Below, one piece after another: positions 28,064 through 36,806 of a stretch of DNA of 64,000 nt. The stretch comes from Thermosipho japonicus (GTDB taxonomy: Bacteria > Thermotogota > Thermotogae > Thermotogales > Fervidobacteriaceae). The notes under the pieces were generated by a model. The model was not told where the DNA came from. It was given only the letters and a program-made list of their open reading frames with translations, and did not search any database. Location of the stretch: assembly GCF_014201655.1 (NCBI RefSeq), contig NZ_JACHEX010000001.1:124001-188000 (forward strand), given 5' to 3'. Each line of letters opens with the position of its first letter. The stretch's first letter is position 1. A program made the translations under genes and the position numbers.

Positions 28064-29412
28064 CAGCTTTATTAATTGCTATTCCCTTAATTTCTGCTTT
28101 CATATTTGTACCATTTAAAGAAAAATCAAAATATATTCTTCCATTTATCGTATTAGCCAACATCATTTTATTATTTAATCTTCCACTTGATACTGCAGAA
28201 TTTATGGGCGGTTGGAAAGCTCCATTTGGAATAGTATTAGTACTTGATTCTGCAAGCTTTTATACTTTATTAGTCGTTAATATTATTTTCTTACTTATCT
28301 CCCTAATGCCACAAATAACAGATAAAGGTTTGTCAATAATCTTATTAATTTTATTAGCCTCTACAAATGGTCTAATATTAACAGGTGATATATTTAATTC
28401 ATTTGTATTTATGGAAATCACAGCAGCTGAAGCATACATTATTGGTTCTTCAAAGAAAAATTATTATGGAGCATATAAATATTTGATTGTTGGAAGTATT
28501 GCTGGTGGTTTCTACCTCTTAGGTGCAATATATTCATATCTTGGAACTGGATCATTAAATTTTGCAGATATTTCTTTAAATATGAAAGAGTCATTCCTTC
28601 CTTATGTTGCACTTATGTTATTTATTGGACTTGCTGTTGAATCAAAAATACTTCCATTAGCTGGATGGGTTCCAGATGTTTATGCTTCAGGTTCACCACT
28701 TACTCCTGCAATTTTGGGTACTGGAGTTACATTTACAATGATTTATCTATTAAGTAGAATTTTTATTACTGTACTTAATGGATATTTTCTTGACGTAATT
28801 TATATCTTTGGATTATTAACTCTTATTTTAGCTGAAATTGCAGCATTTAAACAAGAAAAATTATTAAAAGCATTGGCATTTTCATCTATTGCTCAAGCAG
28901 GTTTAGTTTTAAGCGTTATTTCTTTAAACACTTATGATTCATTAAAAGCTGGATATTTCCATCTCCTTAATGATGCAACGGCAAAGATAATTTTATTTGT
29001 AATAGCTGCAACAATTGTTGGCAGCTTTATGAAAAACAAAACTGCTGGAATTTCATTTAGTATTGCTTCTTTTTCCTTGATTGGTTTCCCATTATTTGCA
29101 GGCTTTAGAAGTAAATTGTTAATTTTACAAAGTTCATTCGAAAGTGGAAACTATATTTTACCAGCAGCATTACTATTCTCAACTATTATTGAAGCAGCTT
29201 ACTTATTAAAATGGAATATACATCTTTGGTACGAAAACAATGAAAAATCAGAAAGAATTCCTTGGAATATAGTTCTAATCACTTTAATATTATCGTTATT
29301 CATAATATACATTGGATTGTTCCCAGATACATATTTAAAAATTGCTGAAAATATAACAAACGGCTTAATGAACTACAAAGCTTATGTAACTACAGTTCTG
29401 GGAGGGATGTAA
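28060..29412 (+). CDS. mrpD: Antiporter-like subunit, MrpD/NuoN family (MbxH type)
   Basis: 450 residues with about 14 helices. The proton/sodium-channel residues of the family are visible: Glu in FVFMEITAAEAY, Lys in VESKILPLAGWVPDVYASGSPLTPA, and the following GTGVTFTMIYLLSRI. It is the first of two large antiporter-like subunits in this operon, as in Mbx/Mbs complexes, which have two where Mbh has one. ATGA overlap with mrpC. Confidence 0.9.
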   Translation: MTALLIAIPLISAFIFVPFKEKSKYILPFIVLANIILLFNLPLDTAEFMGGWKAPFGIVLVLDSASFYTLLVVNIIFLLISLMPQITDKGLSIILLILLASTNGLILTGDIFNSFVFMEITAAEAYIIGSSKKNYYGAYKYLIVGSIAGGFYLLGAIYSYLGTGSLNFADISLNMKESFLPYVALMLFIGLAVESKILPLAGWVPDVYASGSPLTPAILGTGVTFTMIYLLSRIFITVLNGYFLDVIYIFGLLTLILAEIAAFKQEKLLKALAFSSIAQAGLVLSVISLNTYDSLKAGYFHLLNDATAKIILFVIAATIVGSFMKNKTAGISFSIASFSLIGFPLFAGFRSKLLILQSSFESGNYILPAALLFSTIIEAAYLLKWNIHLWYENNEKSERIPWNIVLITLILSLFIIYIGLFPDTYLKIAENITNGLMNYKAYVTTVLGGM

Positions 29413-31257
29413 ATGATTTCTATTACAAATCTAATATTAGTGTTTCTGTTTGGTTCTTTAATTAGTTATCTACTAACAAAAGCAAACAAAGTTTTAGGTT
29501 CTATATTTAACTTTCTTCTTTCATTTTACGCATTATATTACGTTTGGAACATTGAAGTAGGTCACTATGAAAAATTATTCAACATTTTTCCAAATATTGA
29601 AAACTCACTAAAAGTGACATATTTAGGCAAGTTTTTCGCTATTATAAGTTTAATAGTTATTTCATTAGTTTCATTTTTCATAATTGAATGGATAAGAAAA
29701 AAACCTTCAAGACCAGCTGCTTTTAATGCTTTTATATTAATTATGATAGCTGGAGTAATTGGAGTATTCTTTTCAAATGATCTTTTAACATTATATGTTT
29801 TCTGGGAAATTGCAGTTTTAGGTTCATTCTTAATAGTTCCAATGGGCAAAGAAGAATCTAAAAAGGCAGCAGTAATTTATGCAGTAACAAGTGCCATTGG
29901 AAGCTATATGTACCTTTTTGCAACATTTTCTATTTATAGCAAATACGGTGTACTTTCTTTTGACAAAGTATCAAGTTATTTGTTGAATGAGCCATCAAAC
30001 TTATTTAAATGGTTTGTAATTCTATTTATTGCTAGTGCAGGAATAGCAAAAAGTGGTATTTTCCCATTGCATACCTGGTTGAGAATAACACATGGTAATG
30101 CTCCAGATGCATTTAGTGCAATATTATCTGGTCAACTAGTTAAAATGGGATCATATGTTCTTGCAATTTCTCTATCTGTATTTCCTTCGACAATGCTATT
30201 CAATGCTTTCTATCATGGTGTACCTTTAATTAATTATCTTCTTATTTGGTTAGGAAATATTTCGATAATAATAGGAACTTTTATGGCAATAAGACAAAAT
30301 GACATGAAACAATTAATTGCTTATTCTTCTATCGCAAATGGTGGTTACATTCTAGTTGGGCTTGGAGTAATGAATTCAATTGGTTATGCCGGAGGACTTT
30401 TTCATGTTTTTAACCATGCTATTGCAGCTGCGATGATCTTTTTATCATTTGCTGCAGTAGTTTATCGAACAGGCACAACCAAGATTGATGAAATGGGTGG
30501 TTTAATCTGGAGAATGCCTTGGACTTTTGTAACTTATCTTGTAGGAATAATTTCATTAGCTGGAATTCCTCCTACAAGTGGTTTTATATCAAAATGGATG
30601 ATATTTAATGCTCTATTAACAAAGGGAATGTTTATTACATTAGCAATTACATTTATTGGAAGTGTCGGATCATTTTTATACGTTTTTAGACCACTTGCAG
30701 GTGTATTTTTAGGTCAATTAAAGAAAAAACATTATGAAGTAAAAGAAGTATCACCTATAATGTTAATTCCTATGTTAATACTTGTTACTTTAACGGTATT
30801 TATTGGAATTTATCCAAAACCTGTACTTGACTTAATAGCATCGATTGAAAGAAATATTGGTATCAAACCAATAGAATATAGTGGTACAATTATAAAAACT
30901 TCTTTAGGTCAGTGGAATACTTTAACAGTATTTACAATGTTTGCAACTGGATTTATTATTGCTCTTATTTTACACCTTATTTTCCCAAAGGGTAAAAAAG
31001 TTGAATTGACTGATCAATATACTGGAGGAGATTATCTATATAATTACGATTTATATCACTACGCAACAGGATTCTACAAATTTATTGAAAGATTATATGA
31101 TAAACATCCATCATTCGAAAAACTCTATAATATGTTAGCATCATTTTTCAAAAGTATGGGTGAAATAGTTAATGGAATAATTTATAAAGTTAGCCCAAGT
31201 GGATACGTATTCTGGATTTCAATTGTAATCCTCATTTTATTCTGGGTGAGGTGGTAG
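29413..31257 (+). CDS. Second antiporter-like subunit, NuoL family (MbxH' type)
   Basis: 614 residues, about 15-16 helices. Conserved Glu (YVFWEIAVLGSF), Lys (AKSGIFPLHTWLRITHGNAPDAFSA) and GGLFHVFNHAIAAAMIFLSFA are visible. The C-terminal extension of about 110 residues (from DQYTGGDYLYNYDLYHY) ends in a further helix. It follows the stop of the previous gene directly, with GGGAGGG upstream. It likely provides a second ion path between the Mrp part and the redox arm. Confidence 0.9.
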   Translation: MISITNLILVFLFGSLISYLLTKANKVLGSIFNFLLSFYALYYVWNIEVGHYEKLFNIFPNIENSLKVTYLGKFFAIISLIVISLVSFFIIEWIRKKPSRPAAFNAFILIMIAGVIGVFFSNDLLTLYVFWEIAVLGSFLIVPMGKEESKKAAVIYAVTSAIGSYMYLFATFSIYSKYGVLSFDKVSSYLLNEPSNLFKWFVILFIASAGIAKSGIFPLHTWLRITHGNAPDAFSAILSGQLVKMGSYVLAISLSVFPSTMLFNAFYHGVPLINYLLIWLGNISIIIGTFMAIRQNDMKQLIAYSSIANGGYILVGLGVMNSIGYAGGLFHVFNHAIAAAMIFLSFAAVVYRTGTTKIDEMGGLIWRMPWTFVTYLVGIISLAGIPPTSGFISKWMIFNALLTKGMFITLAITFIGSVGSFLYVFRPLAGVFLGQLKKKHYEVKEVSPIMLIPMLILVTLTVFIGIYPKPVLDLIASIERNIGIKPIEYSGTIIKTSLGQWNTLTVFTMFATGFIIALILHLIFPKGKKVELTDQYTGGDYLYNYDLYHYATGFYKFIERLYDKHPSFEKLYNMLASFFKSMGEIVNGIIYKVSPSGYVFWISIVILILFWVRW

Positions 31258-31260
31258 AAG

Positions 31261-32145
31261 ATGATGACTATACTTAAGGTAGCAGCAGTATTATTGACAG
31301 GATTCTTTTTTGGATTAACATTAGAGGGAATTTCAAGAAAAGTTATGGCAAGGATACAAAGAAGGTATGGGCCACCCTGGTACCAAAACTTCTTAGATGT
31401 TTTCAAGGCTCTTTCTAAAATTGGAATTTCACACGGTTGGATTTTTGACTTTGGAATTTTGATGGCGCTTGGAGGAGTAATTGCTACACTTGCATTTGTG
31501 CCACTTGGAAATTTAGTCGCTTTTCCTGGACTGGACAATTTATTTATTATAGTATACCTATTTGCAGTTGGTGCACTGGGAATGGCAATGGGAATGGTTG
31601 GCTCAGGGAATCCAAACGCAAGTATTGGTGTTGCAAGGGCTTTGACACAAATGTTAGGTTATGAAATACCTTACATGATTTCCGTAGCCGCAGTAATGTA
31701 TTACTATAAAACAGCTTCTGTATCAACATTAATGCTCTCACAACAAGATAAATGGACTTTATTTAAAATGCCAATAGGTGGTATTGTTGCATTTATTTCA
31801 CTCTTGGGTATGTTAGGTAAAAAACCATTTGATACCCCAATAGCACCTGCTGAAATAGCTTCTGGGCCAATGGTTGAACTTTCAGCTAAATACATGGGCT
31901 TATTAATGTTAATGCATACTTTTTCAATTTTTGTTGAAGTTGGACTATTTGTAGACATTTTCTTAGGCGTAAGCAATTATTGGACTTTTCTCTTAAAGTT
32001 TACAGTTGTTTGGATCTTTGCAACTTTAATTTCATCTGTTTTGCCACGTTTTAGGATAGAACAAGTTGTTAAATTTTACTGGAAAGTTCCACTCAGTTTA
32101 GCTTTTATACAAGCATTGTTTGTATTAATCGGATGGGTATTTTAG
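31261..32145 (+). CDS. NuoH-like membrane subunit (MbxM type)
   Basis: 294 residues with about eight helices. Family motifs: EGISRKVMARIQRRYGPPWYQNFLDVFKALSK (NuoH loop), GSGNPNASIGVARALTQMLGYEIPY, KKPFDTPIAPAEIASGPMVELSAKYMGL and the C-terminal FRIEQVVKFYWKVPL. This subunit connects the hydrogenase-like catalytic arm to the ion-translocating arm. Start ATG at 31261 (or 31264) after GAGGTGG. Confidence 0.93.
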   Translation: MMTILKVAAVLLTGFFFGLTLEGISRKVMARIQRRYGPPWYQNFLDVFKALSKIGISHGWIFDFGILMALGGVIATLAFVPLGNLVAFPGLDNLFIIVYLFAVGALGMAMGMVGSGNPNASIGVARALTQMLGYEIPYMISVAAVMYYYKTASVSTLMLSQQDKWTLFKMPIGGIVAFISLLGMLGKKPFDTPIAPAEIASGPMVELSAKYMGLLMLMHTFSIFVEVGLFVDIFLGVSNYWTFLLKFTVVWIFATLISSVLPRFRIEQVVKFYWKVPLSLAFIQALFVLIGWVF

Positions 32146-32158
32146 GAGGTGAATAAAA

Positions 32159-32701
32159 GTGAAAATAGATGAAAGAGGTATTTGGGAAAAAATAGCTGAT
32201 AAGCTTAGGAGCAAATCGCTCTGGATGCTTCACTATTGTACAGGCTGTGGAGCTATGGAACTTCCACCAACAATGACATCGAGATTTGATATGGAAAGAT
32301 TTGGAATGGGTCCAATGGCTACACCAAGACAGGCTGATATCCTATTTATTACTGGATACTTAAATACAAAAACACTTAGAAGAGTTATCTATACATATGA
32401 AAAAATGGCCGATCCAAAATACGTAATTGGTTTTGGTTCTTGTACTTTAAACGGAGGCATATACTATGACTCATACGGAACTATAAATAAATTAGATTAT
32501 TATCTTCCCGTTGATTTATATATTGCTGGATGTATGCCAAGACCTGAAGCACTTCTTGAAGCATTCAATGAACTAATGAGAATGATAAGAAACGGTGAAG
32601 CAAATGGATGGAAAAAATACAAAGAAAATTATGAATGGTATAAAAACAACCAGCTACGTTCATTAGGGGAGGTGTATGTACATGACGAATTCCATGAATG
32701 A
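32159..32701 (+). CDS. NuoB-like [4Fe-4S] subunit (MbxJ type)
   Basis: 180 residues. The proximal cluster ligands are CTGC (residues 27 and 30), Cys in GFGSCTLNGG and Cys in IAGCMPRPEALLEAF, as in small hydrogenase/NuoB subunits. GTG start at 32159 behind AGGAGGTG. The NuoC-like gene begins within its last codons. Confidence 0.94.
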   Translation: MKIDERGIWEKIADKLRSKSLWMLHYCTGCGAMELPPTMTSRFDMERFGMGPMATPRQADILFITGYLNTKTLRRVIYTYEKMADPKYVIGFGSCTLNGGIYYDSYGTINKLDYYLPVDLYIAGCMPRPEALLEAFNELMRMIRNGEANGWKKYKENYEWYKNNQLRSLGEVYVHDEFHE

Positions 32702-33212
32702 GGTAATTAATAATGTAAAAAATATCGCCAGTCAAGTAGTAATAAATGAAATTGATGAAAGAGAAATAAAATTAGAATTAAATGAAAAAGAAGTTATAAA
32801 TGTCCTTTCTTATTTAAAAGGCAATGGTTTTTCTCACCTATCCCTTATGACTGTAGTTGATTGGATTGCAGAGAACAAATTTGAAATTGTTTATATATTA
32901 TTCTCCTGGGAAACAGGAAATAAAATTATTGTATCAACAAAAATTGACAGAAAAGAAGCTAAATTTGTCACTATAAAACACTTATGGCCAACCGCAAGAT
33001 TTTACGAAAGAGAAATCCACGAATTTTTTGGTATAGAGTTTAAAGGAAATGATGATATGAAACCCTTATTCTTAGAAATATGGGATGATATTCCACCACT
33101 AAGAAAAGACTTTGATCCATTAGAATATTCAAAGAAAAAATTCCCTGATAGAGAATATGAAAAAGATGTCATCCATGAGGCAAAAATCATAAGAGGTGAT
33201 ATAAATGGGTGA
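32682..33212 (+). CDS. NuoC-like subunit (MbxK type)
   Basis: About 176 residues; motifs WPTARFYEREIHEFFGIEF and LRKDFDPLEY are NuoC/hydrogenase-4-component signatures. Two ATGs (32676, 32682) are possible; 32682 has better spacing to GGGGAGG. It overlaps the NuoB-like gene and the NuoD-like gene, consistent with a stoichiometric complex. Confidence 0.9.
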   Translation: MTNSMNEVINNVKNIASQVVINEIDEREIKLELNEKEVINVLSYLKGNGFSHLSLMTVVDWIAENKFEIVYILFSWETGNKIIVSTKIDRKEAKFVTIKHLWPTARFYEREIHEFFGIEFKGNDDMKPLFLEIWDDIPPLRKDFDPLEYSKKKFPDREYEKDVIHEAKIIRGDING

Positions 33213-34308
33213 AGTAAAATTATTCTTTGGTCCAAATCATCCTGGAATGCATGGCAATTTTAGTGTCCACATGTATGTTGAAGGTGATACTGTCTTAAAA
33301 GCAAGACCACTCCCAGGTTTTTTACATCGTGGTTTTGAAAAATTAATGGAAAGAAGACTCTGGTTTCAAAATCTTGCACTTATACCAAGAATTTGTGTTC
33401 CAGAACCTGATATAAATGAAGCATGTTATGCAATGGCTGTTGAAAAGATAGCAAAAATAGAGGTTCCAGAAAGAGCTCAATGGATAAGAATGATTGTTTT
33501 AGAACTTGCAAGAATAGCAAATCATTTAATGAGTTTTCCAGGTATTGGTGGTGCAATCGGTCTTTATACTAGTTCTTTTTGGGGAACAGCTGACAGAGAT
33601 AGAATTTTAGATATATTTGAAAATTTAACTGGTGCAAGAGTTTATCATATGTATATTATTCCTGGAGGAGTAAGAAAAGACCTAACACCAAAAATAATAA
33701 AAATGATTAAAGAAACTCTTAACTATATCGAATCAAGATTACCTGACTATGAAAATCTTATATTTAAAAACAGAATCGTTCAAACCAGATTAAAAGGCAT
33801 TGCATTATTAGATAGGACAACCGCTTTAGAATTAGGTGTTACAGGTGTTGGACTAAGAGCAACTGGAATACCATATGATATAAGAAAAGTAGATCCTTAT
33901 TTATTTTATGATAAAGTTGAATTTGAAGTACCTACTGCAACAGAAGGTGATGCATTCTCAAGAGTTTATCTAAAATATTTAGAAATTCCACAAAGTATAA
34001 AAATTATCAGACAAGCATTAGAAATGATGCCAGAAGGTAAAGCAAATGTTCCAATTAGTGAAGGTAATGCTCTTAGATATAGAGTACCAAAAGGTCAGGC
34101 ATATGTACATATAGAATCAACTCGCGGCGAATATGGTTACTTTATGGTTTCAGATGGTGGAGAAAAACCATATAGAGTAGCTGTTAGAGGAGCGTCATAT
34201 CCACAAACATTTATAGGTATAGAAAAATACTTACCTGGTACAAGAATCGAAGATGTTCCAATTTGGCTTGCTACGATGGACGTTTGTGCTCCTGAGGTAG
34301 ACAGATAA
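33205..34308 (+). CDS. NuoD-like catalytic subunit with half-lost NiFe ligands (MbxL type)
   Basis: 367 residues. The N-terminal GPNHPGMHGNF and PGFLHRGFEKLMERR are NuoD/large-subunit signatures. Hydrogenases have two CxxC pairs for NiFe; here the first pair is RICVPEP (Cys64 kept, partner lost) and the second is DVCAPE (Cys361 kept, partner replaced by Glu), so one cysteine remains of each pair. That is the pattern of Mbx/Mbs rather than hydrogen-evolving Mbh. There is no C-terminal maturation peptide after the second motif, which ends six residues later. The active site is therefore probably not NiFe. Confidence 0.9.
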   Translation: MGEVKLFFGPNHPGMHGNFSVHMYVEGDTVLKARPLPGFLHRGFEKLMERRLWFQNLALIPRICVPEPDINEACYAMAVEKIAKIEVPERAQWIRMIVLELARIANHLMSFPGIGGAIGLYTSSFWGTADRDRILDIFENLTGARVYHMYIIPGGVRKDLTPKIIKMIKETLNYIESRLPDYENLIFKNRIVQTRLKGIALLDRTTALELGVTGVGLRATGIPYDIRKVDPYLFYDKVEFEVPTATEGDAFSRVYLKYLEIPQSIKIIRQALEMMPEGKANVPISEGNALRYRVPKGQAYVHIESTRGEYGYFMVSDGGEKPYRVAVRGASYPQTFIGIEKYLPGTRIEDVPIWLATMDVCAPEVDR

Positions 34309-34321
34309 GGAGGTGTGTGCA

Positions 34322-36175
34322 GTGAATAATAATAGTACAATGCCAAAAAAAGATTTTTTTGCACCAATAAAGGCTTGGAAGTTTTTATTTAAAAAACCAG
34401 TGACAATTAAGGTCCCATATGTTAAAAGAGAAGCTGCAGAAAGATATAGAGGGTTTCATATAAATGATTGGGAAAAATGTATAGGATGCGGTACTTGTGC
34501 AAAAATATGTCCTACAGATGCAATTAGAATGGTCGAAGTAGAGGATTTACCCCATGAATATGGCAAAAAATCTCAACGTCCAGTCATTGATTACGGAAGA
34601 TGTTCATTTTGTGCAATGTGTGTTGACATCTGTACAACAGGGTCCTTAAAAATGACAAGAGAATATGTACATGTTTCACCCGATCCTGAAGACTTTATTT
34701 ACGCACCTACAGAAAAAGGAATACATGGAATAGAAAATATTCCCGTTGGTTGGACAAAAGATGAAAACTCAGACCTTTTAGAATTAGATAGAGTTGAAAT
34801 GGAAATGATTGAAGGAGAAGAAAGATCAAAATCGTTTATCGAATATGTTAAAGGATATAGCAAAGAACAAGCTATGCATGAAGCTGCAAGGTGTGTTGAG
34901 TGTGGAATTTGTACAGACAGATGTCCACAACACATGAGAATTCCAGAATATATTAAAGCAATTTGGAAAGACGATCTAAAAGAAGCAGTAAATATATTGC
35001 TAAAAGGTGACTTAGAACAAGATATGCTCGGTGCAAACCCATTTTCTTCAGTATGTGGTAGAGTATGTACTCACAAGTGTGAAGAAGCATGTTCAATAGG
35101 GAATAGAGGAGATGCAATTGCAATTAGATGGTTAAAAAGGTACATTGTTGACAACATTTCAAGTTATGAAAACGTTGTTAATTATAAAATTGAACCAAGA
35201 AACAAAAAAGTTGCAATTGTAGGTTCAGGGCCTGCAGGACTTTCAGCTGCATACTTTTTAGCAACTATGGGATACGAAGTAGAAGTATTTGAAAGTCTTT
35301 CAAGGCCTGGCGGTGTCATGAGATACGGTATACCGTCATATAGGCTGCCCGATGAAGCTTTAGATAAAGATATAGCTTTCATTCAAGCACTTGGAGTAAA
35401 AATTCACGTTGGTGTTAGTGTAGGAAAAGATATACCTCTAATGGAACTAAAAGAAAAATTTGATGCTGTCTATGTTTCAACAGGATTTACACTTGGAAGA
35501 AGTACCAATATTCCTGGAACAGAACATGAAGATGTAATACAAGCTCTGCCATTATTAAGAGAAATAAGAGATTTTCTAAGAGGAGAAGGACCAAAACCAA
35601 AGATTCCAAAAAGTCTTGTTGTTATTGGTGGCGGTAATGTTGCAATGGACGTTGCTAGATCAATGGCAAGACTTCAAATGATGGAGTATGGTAAAGTAGA
35701 TGTAAAAGTTTCAAGTTTAGAAAGAACATACGAAGAAATGCCTGCAGATATGGAAGAAATAGAGGAAGGATCAGAAGAAGGTGTAAAATTCTATCCTGGT
35801 TGGGGCCCTATAAAAGTAGTAATTGAAAATGGAAAAGTAAAAGGCGTAGAATTCAAAAAATGTCTTGAAGTATTTGATGAAAACCGAAGGTTTAATCCAA
35901 AATTTGATGAAAATCAAAAAATGATTTTGGAAGCTGACATGGTTGTAGAAGCAATAGGTCAGGCACCTGATTATAACTACCTCCCTGAAGAATTAAAAGA
36001 AAAATTAGAATTTGTAAGAGGAAGAATCGTAACAAATGAATATAGACAAACACCAATTAAGTGGCTTTTTGCTGGTGGCGATATTGTTCACGGTCCTGAC
36101 ATCATCCACGGTGTTGCAGATGGTTATTGGGCAGCAAAAGGTATTGATGAATATTTAAGAAATGAGGTGAAATAA
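34322..36175 (+). CDS. NuoI-NfnB fusion: polyferredoxin joined to FAD/NAD(P) oxidoreductase
   Basis: 617 residues from GTG at 34322 (eight bases after AGGAGG). Residues about 1-130 are NuoI/MbxN-like with two [4Fe-4S] sites, CIGCGTCAKIC and CSFCAMCVDIC. Residues about 175-275 are the GltD/NfnB-type cysteine domain (CVECGICTDRC, CGRVCTHKCEEAC). Residues about 295-617 hold two dinucleotide folds (VAIVGSGPAGLSAAYFL for FAD, VVIGGGNVAMDVARSM for NAD(P)H) and the C-terminal FAGGDIVHGPDIIHGVADGYWAAKGI. Stand-alone MbxN has only the first part. The fusion would put an NAD(P) site on the ferredoxin-coupled complex. Confidence 0.92.
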   Translation: MNNNSTMPKKDFFAPIKAWKFLFKKPVTIKVPYVKREAAERYRGFHINDWEKCIGCGTCAKICPTDAIRMVEVEDLPHEYGKKSQRPVIDYGRCSFCAMCVDICTTGSLKMTREYVHVSPDPEDFIYAPTEKGIHGIENIPVGWTKDENSDLLELDRVEMEMIEGEERSKSFIEYVKGYSKEQAMHEAARCVECGICTDRCPQHMRIPEYIKAIWKDDLKEAVNILLKGDLEQDMLGANPFSSVCGRVCTHKCEEACSIGNRGDAIAIRWLKRYIVDNISSYENVVNYKIEPRNKKVAIVGSGPAGLSAAYFLATMGYEVEVFESLSRPGGVMRYGIPSYRLPDEALDKDIAFIQALGVKIHVGVSVGKDIPLMELKEKFDAVYVSTGFTLGRSTNIPGTEHEDVIQALPLLREIRDFLRGEGPKPKIPKSLVVIGGGNVAMDVARSMARLQMMEYGKVDVKVSSLERTYEEMPADMEEIEEGSEEGVKFYPGWGPIKVVIENGKVKGVEFKKCLEVFDENRRFNPKFDENQKMILEADMVVEAIGQAPDYNYLPEELKEKLEFVRGRIVTNEYRQTPIKWLFAGGDIVHGPDIIHGVADGYWAAKGIDEYLRNEVK

Positions 36176-36678
36176 TGTCAATTGAAGACATTTTAAAACT
36201 TGCTGAAAATTTTGAAATTGAAGGGTACAGATTTTATATGTCCAAAAAAGAAGAAATCAAAAATTCGCTTGCAAAAGAAGTTCTCGAATTTCTAAAAAAC
36301 ATGGAAAAGGAACATACTGAATATATTAGAAGTGTTAGAAGGGCACTTGAAGAAAACGGGGAAATTCCTACTGCTTCAGTTGACACTACAAAAGAATTTT
36401 TCAAAGAAAGGTTTACATCACAAAAGATAAGTAAAACACCTTCTGAAGATGACATAAAAGATTTGTCAATTCTAAGAATGGCTCTTTTAATTGAAAAAGA
36501 TTTTGTTAATTACTATGATAAAGCTGCAAAACGTGCTAGAGAGTTAGAAAATGAACAATTGGTAAAAATACTAGAAAACTTAAAAACATGGGAAGAAAGC
36601 CACGTAGAATTGGTCAAAAAAATGATTGAAAAAATATATGAAAAAAATAGCCTTGATCTTGGATTTTATCCTTTCTAA
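36175..36678 (+). CDS. Ferritin-like/rubrerythrin-family protein without rubredoxin domain
   Basis: 167 residues, all helical. Diiron ligand motifs appear in two repeats: ENFEIEGYRFY, EKEHTEYIRSV, then EKDFVNYYDKAA and EESHVELVKK. No rubredoxin CxxC tail is present. It begins at the stop of the fusion gene and closes the operon before a terminator. A peroxide- or oxygen-reducing role protecting the FeS complex is likely by family; the electron donor is unknown. Confidence 0.82.
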   Translation: MSIEDILKLAENFEIEGYRFYMSKKEEIKNSLAKEVLEFLKNMEKEHTEYIRSVRRALEENGEIPTASVDTTKEFFKERFTSQKISKTPSEDDIKDLSILRMALLIEKDFVNYYDKAAKRARELENEQLVKILENLKTWEESHVELVKKMIEKIYEKNSLDLGFYPF

Positions 36679-36693
36679 TCAATGAAAAAATAT

Positions 36694-36735
36694 AAATACC
36701 CCAAGGGTGAAATATCATCTTTGGGGTATTTTTTA
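36694..36735 (+). terminator. Terminator of the Mrp-Mbx operon
   Basis: Stem AAATACCCCAA / TTGGGGTATTT (11 bp) followed by a T run. Confidence 0.85.
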
Positions 36736-36736
36736 C

Positions 36737-36765
36737 TTGATTTAAAAAACTAAAAATGTTATAAT
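36737..36765 (+). promoter_or_regulatory. Promoter of nucleotide-sugar dehydrogenase gene
   Basis: TTGATT (36737-36742), 17-base spacer, TATAAT (36760-36765). Confidence 0.75.
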
Positions 36766-36777
36766 TTACTCAGAATA

Positions 36778-36794
36778 TTCATTCACTGAATGAA
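36778..36794. repeat. Perfect inverted repeat in leader
   Basis: TTCATTCA-C-TGAATGAA, an exact 8-bp palindrome about 12 bases after the -10 box and just before the binding site GGAGGG. It could be an operator or an RNA hairpin masking translation. Confidence 0.5.
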
Positions 36795-36806
36795 CGGAGG
36801 GAAAGT

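Noticed and set aside
33205-34308. A hydrogen-evolving Mbh-type hydrogenase
   Set aside because: Two of the four NiFe cysteines are missing and no maturation peptide follows, and the operon has two large antiporter-like subunits as in Mbx/Mbs.
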